Assembly (NCBI GenBank): GCA_900555805.1
Contig: USMJ01000116.1
Location: 1-5,060, forward strand
Reading direction: 5' to 3'
From: an uncultured Oscillospiraceae bacterium
GTDB lineage: Bacteria > Bacillota > Clostridia > Oscillospirales > Acutalibacteraceae
DNA: 5,060 nucleotides
Shown here: one piece after another, positions 1 to 5,060 of the stretch
Numbering within the stretch: the first letter of the stretch is position 1
How the letters are laid out: every line of letters begins with the position of its first letter
Made by a program: the position numbers and the translations under genes
Notes under the pieces: model-generated
What the model saw: only the letters and a program-made list of their open reading frames with translations
Database searches by the model: none
What the model was told of the DNA's origin: nothing

Positions 1-1564
1 CGGCTGTCCAATAGGTGTCATTGCAGTTCTCTTCGGTCATCACCGAAAGCGTGTCGGTTGAATAGTCAAATACGGAATACTGCGTATATTTGAAATCGTC
101 CGTCGTGAGCTGTCTGTCCGCGTCGATAACGGCGAGAACGAGTTGCTTTTCTTCCCACGGATAATAGCCGTGTTCACAGTTCTTGATGAACCAAGTGTAA
201 TCGGGGAAGAGGCAGGTTGAAGCGTCAATCTGTTTGTCCGGTGAGATATATTTTCCATAGCCTGCGGCGATGCGTTCGGCGATATATTCGTCCGAAAGTT
301 TGTCATAGATCGTTGATGTTGTTGCTCCGAAAGAAGACTTCCTGACAGAAACATAGTTATCGGCGAGAACGCCTTCGTCTTTAATGCAGGGAACCATCTG
401 TGTGCCGTATTTTGAAACGATCGCAAGATTCGTAGTCTTTCCGTCGGCCCTGGGAACCTTGATTTGTTTCATAATGTCGTCAACGTGCTTTTTAATTGTT
501 TCGTTGTACACTGTGATTTTTTCAATGAGCCCGGCGTATTGTTTACGCTTTTCGCTGCCCTCTTTGCCGAAAGCATAATCAAGTCCGGCTTCAAAATCTT
601 CGGGAGTGACAAGAGCCCAGTAGCAGGGAAAGGTCATCATAGTCGAAGTCGCGAGAGCGGAAATGATTCCGTATTCGATCTTGGAATAAAGAAGCTTGCG
701 TGCGGTGTCGGTGAGGGTGTCAAGAACGCCGGTATTTGCAAGAAGCTCGATTGTCTCGATAATGAGAGGATGAACAACGAAGTTTTTCGTCACGGCGAGT
801 TCCTTGCCGAGTCTGACAAGGCCGTTGCCGTCGATTGTGAAATCTCCGCTGATCGCTCCGCTCAAGAAGTCGGCTCCGTTGCTCGTCGCAACGCCGATTC
901 CGAGACCCTTGATGCTGTCTGTTCCGTATTTATTGATATAAGCGAGAACGACATTTGTTCCAAGGCATTTGCTGACAATTGAAATTCTGTCGCGGCCGGT
1001 TGCTTTTTTGACTCCTTCGATATATTCGTGGAGATCGTCAGCGAGCTCGATCGGATCAAGTCGCCAGTCATACTTATATTCATAGGTATATTCTCTGTAT
1101 TTTCCGTTTCCGTCGGCTAAGTCCCGGGTCATTTTTCTCTGTCTGTCGGCCTTGGCCTCTTTTCCGATTCCACAGTCGGAGCCCTCGGGAACGTTGCCGT
1201 TTTCGTCAAGTCTCACGGGAGCGAAGAGCTCACCGATCTCTTTTTCGACCGCGGCGTAATATCTGTCCCACTTGTCAAAAGCGATGCCCTCAAGAATGAA
1301 CGGAAGAAGAATGTTGGCGGTAGCTTCAAGGATTTTTTCTTTATTGTCGCCCTCTCCGTCGTTGAGTAGGTTGCTTGCCTTGTCGATGCAGAATTCTTTG
1401 GTGTCGTTGTCATAATAAAGCGATCCACTGTCGCCCCCTATATAAATAACGGGATCGTCACAAGTATCCGTCAATGCCGCTTTAGCCGACGCCGGCATGG
1501 CTAACGGCAAAATCATGAGTACAGCCATAAAGACAGCCAAAAGTTTTTTCGCATTTCTTTTCAT
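1..1564 (-). CDS. Secreted alpha/beta-hydrolase-like protein, LCAT-like, paralog A (3' end cut off)
   Basis: At least 521 residues, running off the left edge without a stop. The start at 1564 is set by a GGAGG ribosome binding site nine bases upstream. Residues 1-27 form a Sec signal peptide: Lys/Arg-rich start, hydrophobic core, then PASA before a likely cleavage site; there is no lipobox. A beta strand ending in IGGDSG (about 39-48) sits where hydrolases of this fold usually carry the HG oxyanion motif. DWRLDP is at 166-171, a motif typical of LCAT-like (PF02450-type) hydrolases. The nucleophile elbow reads SKCLG, with Cys200 in place of the usual Ser. A long helical, lid-like insert follows, including ALATST (303-308). 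Candidate acid residues are Asp443 and Asp447 in SPDKQIDASTC, and the candidate base is His465. Residues after 465 continue into a C-terminal region of unknown role. It is clearly homologous to the gene starting at 3706. The fold is fairly sure; substrate and activity are unknown, and the altered elbow leaves open a non-enzymatic role. Confidence 0.75.
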   Translation of the reverse strand, partial: MKRNAKKLLAVFMAVLMILPLAMPASAKAALTDTCDDPVIYIGGDSGSLYYDNDTKEFCIDKASNLLNDGEGDNKEKILEATANILLPFILEGIAFDKWDRYYAAVEKEIGELFAPVRLDENGNVPEGSDCGIGKEAKADRQRKMTRDLADGNGKYREYTYEYKYDWRLDPIELADDLHEYIEGVKKATGRDRISIVSKCLGTNVVLAYINKYGTDSIKGLGIGVATSNGADFLSGAISGDFTIDGNGLVRLGKELAVTKNFVVHPLIIETIELLANTGVLDTLTDTARKLLYSKIEYGIISALATSTMMTFPCYWALVTPEDFEAGLDYAFGKEGSEKRKQYAGLIEKITVYNETIKKHVDDIMKQIKVPRADGKTTNLAIVSKYGTQMVPCIKDEGVLADNYVSVRKSSFGATTSTIYDKLSDEYIAERIAAGYGKYISPDKQIDASTCLFPDYTWFIKNCEHGYYPWEEKQLVLAVIDADRQLTTDDFKYTQYSVFDYSTDTLSVMTEENCNDTYWTA

Positions 1565-1573
1565 AATGTATTT

Positions 1574-1578
1574 CCTCC
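1574..1578 (-). promoter_or_regulatory. Ribosome binding site of paralog A
   Basis: The minus strand reads GGAGGAAA ending nine bases before the ATG at 1564. This strong Shine-Dalgarno match fixes the start codon and supports a Gram-positive host. Confidence 0.85.
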
Positions 1579-1586
1579 AAATGTTT

Positions 1587-1605
1587 TGAGGGCGCACATC
1601 CCTCA
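1587..1605 (-). promoter_or_regulatory. Hairpin in the 5' leader of paralog A
   Basis: On the minus strand TGAGGG and CCCTCA form a perfect 6-bp stem around a 7-base loop. It begins about a dozen bases after the predicted transcription start and ends nine bases before the GGAGG site. It is not followed by a T run, so it is not a terminator. It could stabilise the 5' end of the mRNA or tune translation: its CCTC can alternatively pair with GAGG in the ribosome binding site. The stem is seen directly; the function is inferred. Confidence 0.4.
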
Positions 1606-1624
1606 TATATTCCATAGCACATAG

Positions 1625-1653
1625 ATTATATCATTATGAAAGAATATGTTCAA
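1625..1653 (-). promoter_or_regulatory. Sigma-A type promoter of paralog A
   Basis: On the minus strand TTGAAC (1653-1648) is followed after exactly 17 bases by a perfect TATAAT (1630-1625). Transcription should begin near 1618, giving a leader of roughly 54 bases that includes the hairpin at 1587-1605 and the ribosome binding site. Confidence 0.8.
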
Positions 1654-1699
1654 TCGGCATTTTGCACAAATATGAACATTGTTGCTTTTTTATGGATTT

Positions 1700-1722
1700 T
1701 TGTTGACGAAATTCGTCAACAA
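1700..1722. promoter_or_regulatory. Perfect 11-bp inverted repeat, probable regulator operator
   Basis: TTGTTGACGAA and its exact reverse complement TTCGTCAACAA flank a single central A. This length and symmetry fit the binding site of a dimeric helix-turn-helix repressor (MarR- or TetR-type sites look like this), though the family cannot be assigned. No U run follows the dyad on either strand, which argues against a terminator. It lies about 47 bases upstream of the paralog A -35 box and about 190 bases upstream of the MATE -35 box, so it overlaps neither main promoter. The half-site word GTTGAC recurs at 1820 and, overlapping the MATE -35 box, at 1910. No regulator gene is present in the window. 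Confidence 0.55.
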
Positions 1723-1868
1723 TTAAAATTTTGTTCACATTTTCTTGCTATTGTTATGGCTTCCTGTAATATTTCAGCAGTTTCACTATACCCGACACTA
1801 AAAATTTTTTGTTTGATACGTTGACTTTTGGCTATTTCCACATATTCATCGCGAAATTTTGTACACTT
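1716..1868 (-). pseudogene. Possible remnant of a small gene (C-terminal part)
   Basis: The minus strand has a 50-codon open frame ending in TGA at 1718-1716, inside the inverted repeat. Its translation looks protein-like rather than random: charged, helix-prone stretches such as RDEYVEIAKSQRIKQKI and SETAEILQEAITIARK. There is no good start: in-frame stops lie just upstream (1876-1869), and the only internal candidate, a GTG about ten codons in, has no ribosome binding site. It may be the eroded 3' end of a lost gene, or chance in AT-rich DNA. I do not recognise a family. Confidence 0.2.
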
Positions 1869-1910
1869 TTAAGCTTAATCGACAAATTTCAAAAAACAGT
1901 CATATATCTG

Positions 1911-1939
1911 TTGACTTTTAACAAGCCGCAGACTATAAC
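1911..1939 (+). promoter_or_regulatory. Promoter of the MATE transporter gene
   Basis: TTGACT (1911-1916) is followed after 17 bases by TATAAC (1934-1939). Transcription would start near 1946, about 39 bases before the ATG. A perfect TATAAT at 1941-1946 has no -35 box at suitable spacing, so the 1934 box is preferred. The -35 lies inside a GTTGAC word matching the half-site of the palindrome at 1700-1722, so a regulator could contact it. Confidence 0.65.
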
Positions 1940-1970
1940 ATATAATTGTTTGATATATTTTAGATAAAAT

Positions 1971-1975
1971 TAAGG
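1971..1975 (+). promoter_or_regulatory. Ribosome binding site of the MATE gene
   Basis: TAAGG lies nine bases before the ATG at 1985. It is weaker than the site of paralog A. The next in-frame ATG (codon 12) has only an A-rich stretch before it, so the start at 1985 is preferred. Confidence 0.5.
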
Positions 1976-1984
1976 CTGTTATTT

Positions 1985-3367
1985 ATGGAAAGAATAAGAA
2001 AAAAATCAAAAATCGATATGCTCAACGGCCCGATATGGAACAAGCTCCCTGCGTTCGCCCTGCCTGTCGCGGCGACGGCAATTTTGGAACAGCTTTTCAA
2101 CGCGTCGGATATTGCCGTTGTTGGAAATTTCACGGGCGCCGCAAAGACGGCGTGCGTGGCGGCGGTCGGAGCGAACACGCCGATCATCGGTCTCATCGTC
2201 GGATTGTTTATAGGCCTCGCCCTCGGCGCGAACGTCGTTATAGCCAACGCCGTCGGAAAAGGCGATAACGACACTGTTCAAAAGGCGGTCCACACCTCGG
2301 TCGTCATGGCGTTTGTCGGCGGAATTATTGTTGCCGTACTCGGTGAGCTTTTCGCGGGAAGGATTTTAAGTTCGCTGAACGTGCCTGCCGACGTATTTCC
2401 GCTCGCTCAGTTATATTTGAGAATATATCTTCTCGGAATGCCTGTCATTCTCCTTTATAACTTCGAGGCGGCTATCTTCAGAAGTATAGGCGACACGAAG
2501 GTACCGCTCGCCGCTCTCGCAATGTCGGGCGTACTTAACGTTATATTGAATTTATTCTTCGTCGCCGTTTTAAAAATGACAGTCAACGGCGTCGCGATTG
2601 CAACGGTCATCTCGAACGCAATAAGCTCGGCGATCCTGTTCTTCAGGCTCATCAAAACGGATAAATGCGTCAAGGTCGAGGTGAAAAAGCTCAGAATTGA
2701 CCTGCGCTGTCTTGGTCAGATAGTCAAGATCGGCTTGCCGGCAGGCATTCAGAGCGCCGTTTTCGCGATATCGAATATCATAATCCAGTCGGCGGTCAAC
2801 AGTCTCGGAACGGCGGTCATGGCGGCTTCAAGTGCGGCATACAATGTTGAGATCTTCGCCTACGACGTGATGAACTCATTCAGCCAAGCCTGCACGACAT
2901 TTGTCGGACAGAACTACGGTGCGGGAAAGATCGACCGCTGCAAAAAAACGCTGGCGCTGTGTCTCCTTGAAGATTCGATAGCTTCGGCGTCGGCGATAGC
3001 GATCGTCCTCCTTTCGGGCAGGCTTCTTCTGTCGTTCTTCAACAGAGATCCCGAGGTCATCGAAATCGGTTTCGTCAGGCTGAAATACATCTTCTTCGCC
3101 TACATTTTCAGCATGATCTACGAAATTCTGTCAGGCTATATGCGCGGCTACGGAATCTCGCTTGTGCCCGCGATACTGACAACGGTTGGAATCTGTGGCG
3201 TGAGAATAGTGTGGATCAAGACCGTTTTCGTCACGAGCAAAACATTCAAGACGATCATGACGGCTTACCCGATAAGCCTTGCGACGACGGCGGTTCTGAT
3301 GTTCATTGCCCTGCTCGCCTATCGGCCTGCGAAACGGTTCGCGCAGGAAGAAACAATCACGGCATAA
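1985..3367 (+). CDS. MATE family efflux transporter
   Basis: Complete 460-residue polytopic membrane protein, the usual length of the 12-helix MATE family, whose members export organic cations, drugs or metabolites in exchange for Na+ or H+. After a basic cytoplasmic start comes IDMLNGPIW, a common opening in Clostridia members, then the first helix with ALP at 25-27 and LFNASDIAVVGNFTG (37-51), the family's N-terminal signature. Further family marks are GDTK at 169-172 in the N-lobe, GQNYGAGK at 308-315 in the C-lobe, RGYG at 387-390 and GVRIVW around 405-410. The two-lobed repeat is intact with no frameshift or truncation. It has its own promoter and a strong terminator directly after the stop, so it is probably monocistronic. 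No regulator gene lies beside it; control may act through the inverted repeat upstream. The substrate cannot be told from sequence. Family assignment is very secure. Confidence 0.95.
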   Translation: MERIRKKSKIDMLNGPIWNKLPAFALPVAATAILEQLFNASDIAVVGNFTGAAKTACVAAVGANTPIIGLIVGLFIGLALGANVVIANAVGKGDNDTVQKAVHTSVVMAFVGGIIVAVLGELFAGRILSSLNVPADVFPLAQLYLRIYLLGMPVILLYNFEAAIFRSIGDTKVPLAALAMSGVLNVILNLFFVAVLKMTVNGVAIATVISNAISSAILFFRLIKTDKCVKVEVKKLRIDLRCLGQIVKIGLPAGIQSAVFAISNIIIQSAVNSLGTAVMAASSAAYNVEIFAYDVMNSFSQACTTFVGQNYGAGKIDRCKKTLALCLLEDSIASASAIAIVLLSGRLLLSFFNRDPEVIEIGFVRLKYIFFAYIFSMIYEILSGYMRGYGISLVPAILTTVGICGVRIVWIKTVFVTSKTFKTIMTAYPISLATTAVLMFIALLAYRPAKRFAQEETITA

Positions 3368-3376
3368 ATCAAATCG

Positions 3377-3403
3377 TCCTCCCGAAATCGGGAGGATATT
3401 TTT
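3377..3403 (+). terminator. Intrinsic terminator of the MATE gene
   Basis: TCCTCCCG pairs with CGGGAGGA as an 8-bp GC-rich stem around an AAAT loop, followed by TATTTTT. It begins nine bases after the stop codon at 3367, as expected for a Rho-independent terminator, and insulates the gene from paralog B downstream. Confidence 0.9.
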
Positions 3404-3404
3404 A

Positions 3405-3646
3405 TACCATTATATATGGGGTACGCTCGGAGTGAGTGCTTTAGGAAAGTTTCGGCTTTAGCTGCGGGTCGTTTCTTTATGTTAGTTTGGGCGGTGATAT
3501 CGTGGCTGCGCCCATCAAAAATTCATCTCATGTTCTGTTAATACCACTCTATCGCAAAATAAACAACATTCGGCCAGCACAGTGTTTAGTTTCCAATAGC
3601 AAAATTGCGAAAAGCAGAAATTTCGGTGTACTTTTAAAATATTTTA
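3405..3646. other. Intergenic spacer without a recognisable gene
   Basis: About 240 bases lie between the MATE terminator and the paralog B promoter. The first part (about 3420-3515) has roughly even base composition, unlike the AT-rich remainder and the other spacer in this window. It contains a weak 6-bp dyad, TGGGCG at 3488-3493 with CGCCCA at 3509-3514, across a 15-base gap, and a short near-palindrome CCATTATATATGG at 3407-3419. Short open frames exist on both strands but have no ribosome binding site or recognisable product. It could be a remnant of an old insertion or gene; nothing firm supports this. Confidence 0.4.
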
Positions 3647-3675
3647 TTGACAAATCATTATTGCTTTGTTAAAAT
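3647..3675 (+). promoter_or_regulatory. Strong sigma-A type promoter of paralog B
   Basis: A perfect TTGACA (3647-3652) is separated by exactly 17 bases from TAAAAT (3670-3675). Transcription should start near 3682, leaving a short leader of about 24 bases before the ATG. The near-consensus boxes and short leader suggest strong, simple expression, unlike paralog A with its structured leader. Confidence 0.85.
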
Positions 3676-3690
3676 AATTGTAACAAATAA

Positions 3691-3695
3691 AAGGA
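3691..3695 (+). promoter_or_regulatory. Ribosome binding site of paralog B
   Basis: AAGGA lies ten bases before the ATG at 3706. Together with the signal peptide that begins at this ATG, it fixes the start. Confidence 0.7.
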
Positions 3696-3705
3696 CGGTG
3701 CAACT

Positions 3706-5060
3706 ATGAAGAAAATTATTTCTGTTTTACTTGTCGGGATAATGGTTTTCAGCCTGTTTATCCCTGCATTTGCGGTTCCGCTTGAGACCTCCGGCTCGAA
3801 ATATCCGATGGTCTATTTCAGAGGAAACAGCGAGGATATTATTGACGAAGACGGAAATGTCGTTTATGACTTCGACGTCGAAGGCGAAGAAATAAAGGAA
3901 ATGGCGAAGAAAATCCTCCCTTATTTCGCTAAAGCATACGTCACAGGCAACTTTGACGAATATTATAAAGTGTTCGGCGAAGAGATGGCTAAGCTTTATG
4001 ACAGATGCCTGCTCGACGGAAACGGCGACCCGAAATACGGCACGGGTATTTCCGAATATCAGAAGCAAGCCAACATCACCGAAATGAACACGAATTACAT
4101 CAGAAGTAACGGCAAGTTCAACATCAACAGCTACGACTTCGCGAACGACTGGAGACTTGATCCGCTCGCAACCGTCGACGATGTTGAAGCCTATATCGAC
4201 GGCATCCTCAAGGTCACGGGCAAAGACAAGGTCACACTTATTTGCAAGTGTCTCGGCGGCGACCTCATACTCGCCTATCTCGCGAAGTACGGTACGAAAA
4301 AAATTAACGCTGTATGTTTCGGCTCGACCGTCGCTTTCGGCGGCGACCTCGTCAACGACACATTCTCGGGTCATATGAACTTTGACAGCAACAGCATAGA
4401 CCGTTTCGCAAGCGACGATTTTCTCGCGAAACTCATGAAAAACTCCGACAAGGTCGTGTTTGACTTCATAAAGGAAACAGTCAGTCTCGCCAATGTGGCA
4501 GGTATTCTCGGCGGCGCAAGCGACGTTTTCATGAAGCAGCTCTACAACAAGCTTTATGCAGGTCTCGTTCCTGCGCTCGCGACCTCGACCTATGCGACAT
4601 GGCCCGGTTATTGGACTATGGTCACTGCCGACAGATACGAAGAAACAAAAGCTTTCGTTTTCGGCGATGAAAACAGCAAAAAATATAAAGAGTACGCCGG
4701 ACTTATCGCAAAGCTCGACAATTACGACAAGCAGGTACGTCAGCGCATACCCGAAATTTTAAAGAACGCTGAAGCGGACGGCGTAAACATTTGCATAGTC
4801 GCCAAATACGGCTTCCAGATGCCGCCGGTTATTGAGTCTTCAAACGAACAGGGCGATGTCTGGACGACAACAAGATACGCTTCTCTCGGCGGAACTCTTT
4901 CGAAGATCGGAACGACTTTAAGCGATGAATATATCGAATCCCGCAAGGCTCTCGGCTTTGAAAAGTACATATCTCCCGATAAGCAAGTAGACGCTTCGAC
5001 ATGCTTATTCCCCGAATACACATGGTTCATAAAGGGCGCTATCCATGACGACTGGACAAA
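3706..5060 (+). CDS. Secreted alpha/beta-hydrolase-like protein, LCAT-like, paralog B (3' end cut off)
   Basis: At least 451 residues, open to the right edge. Residues 1-23 are a Sec signal peptide (MKK start, hydrophobic core, IPAFA before the likely cut); there is no lipobox. The mature protein starts with a beta strand PMVYFRGNS (34-42), with RG where many relatives have HG. DWRLDP is at 148-153 and the elbow reads CKCLGG, with Cys182 in the nucleophile position. A lid-like helical region follows and includes ALATST (290-295) and a Trp/Tyr-rich turn. SPDKQVDASTC carries candidate acid residues Asp425 and Asp429, and His447 follows FIKGAI. DWRLDP-to-Cys and Cys-to-His distances equal those of paralog A. 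Identity with A is 26 of 51 positions around the elbow and 32 of 43 around Asp-His, while the N-terminus and lid have diverged. The protein is probably extracellular or wall-associated. Its substrate is unknown; a thiol-type hydrolase or acyltransferase, or a binding-only protein, are the main possibilities. Confidence 0.75.
   Translation, partial: MKKIISVLLVGIMVFSLFIPAFAVPLETSGSKYPMVYFRGNSEDIIDEDGNVVYDFDVEGEEIKEMAKKILPYFAKAYVTGNFDEYYKVFGEEMAKLYDRCLLDGNGDPKYGTGISEYQKQANITEMNTNYIRSNGKFNINSYDFANDWRLDPLATVDDVEAYIDGILKVTGKDKVTLICKCLGGDLILAYLAKYGTKKINAVCFGSTVAFGGDLVNDTFSGHMNFDSNSIDRFASDDFLAKLMKNSDKVVFDFIKETVSLANVAGILGGASDVFMKQLYNKLYAGLVPALATSTYATWPGYWTMVTADRYEETKAFVFGDENSKKYKEYAGLIAKLDNYDKQVRQRIPEILKNAEADGVNICIVAKYGFQMPPVIESSNEQGDVWTTTRYASLGGTLSKIGTTLSDEYIESRKALGFEKYISPDKQVDASTCLFPEYTWFIKGAIHDDWT

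Larger units (their letters stand above)
1565..1984. other. AT-rich divergent intergenic control region
   Basis: This 420-base spacer separates the outward-reading paralog A and MATE genes and is much richer in A and T than the flanking coding DNA. It contains the two divergent promoters, the leader hairpin, a perfect inverted repeat at 1700-1722 and a possible gene remnant on the minus strand (1716-1868). Two 10-base words each occur twice: GTTGACTTTT at 1820 and 1910, and TTGTTTGATA at 1809 and 1946. A 10-bp palindrome TTAAGCTTAA lies at 1869-1878. No RNA gene or convincing complete protein gene was recognised. Confidence 0.7.

Noticed and set aside
464..982. Plus-strand open frame of 172 codons
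   Set aside because: It is opposite the paralog A coding frame, which is supported by homology and start signals; the translation has no family features.
1700..1722. Inverted repeat as a bidirectional terminator
   Set aside because: Neither side is followed by a U run in the transcript, and it lies between divergent promoters where no transcript needs to end.
1636..1824. Plus-strand open frame of 62 codons in the control region
   Set aside because: No ribosome binding site, Cys-rich random-looking translation, it starts inside the paralog A promoter and lies in AT-rich spacer.
1941..1946. Perfect TATAAT as the MATE -10 box
   Set aside because: It would need a 24-base spacer from TTGACT at 1911; TATAAC at 1934 has exactly 17.
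3488..3514. Dyad TGGGCG / CGCCCA as terminator or structured RNA
   Set aside because: Only six pairs across a 15-base gap and no T run follows.
3487..3672. Plus-strand open frame of 61 codons before paralog B
   Set aside because: No ribosome binding site, no recognisable motif, and its end runs into the strong promoter of paralog B.
3727..4374. Minus-strand open frame of 215 codons
   Set aside because: It lies opposite paralog B, whose plus-strand frame has a promoter, ribosome binding site, signal peptide and homology to paralog A; the minus frame is its shadow.

Overview
The window looks like chromosome from a low-to-mid GC Gram-positive anaerobe, most likely an uncultured or gut-type member of the Clostridia. 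The evidence is strong AGGAGG-type ribosome binding sites, near-consensus housekeeping (sigma-A type) promoters, AT-rich spacers around coding DNA of roughly even GC, Sec signal peptides without an outer-membrane context, and a Clostridia-style MATE transporter. This placement is an inference from style; there is no rRNA or marker gene in the window.

Layout. (1) Bases 1-1564, minus strand: a secreted alpha/beta-hydrolase-like protein (paralog A). It has a clear start, ribosome binding site and promoter, and its 3' end is cut off by the left edge. (2) Bases 1565-1984: an AT-rich divergent control region. It holds the promoter and 5'-leader hairpin of paralog A, a perfect 11-bp inverted repeat that looks like a regulator operator, a possible small gene remnant, and the promoter and ribosome binding site of the transporter. 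(3) Bases 1985-3367, plus strand: a complete 460-residue MATE-family multidrug/cation exporter, followed by a strong intrinsic terminator. (4) Bases 3405-3646: spacer with no recognisable gene. (5) Bases 3647-5060, plus strand: a near-perfect promoter and a second secreted alpha/beta-hydrolase-like protein (paralog B), cut off by the right edge.

The most interesting point is that A and B are clear paralogs pointing outward on either side of the transporter. Both keep the general plan of an LCAT-like alpha/beta hydrolase: a DWRLDP block, a nucleophile elbow 34 residues later, then an Asp and a His near the visible end. In both, the usual G-x-S-x-G elbow has become S/C-K-C-L-G, with Cys in the position normally held by Ser and no small Gly two residues before it. 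Elbow Cys to candidate His is 265 residues in both. They may be thiol-nucleophile hydrolases or acyltransferases, or non-catalytic binding proteins. Each of the three genes appears to have its own promoter, so any cooperation between exporter and hydrolases is suggested only by proximity.
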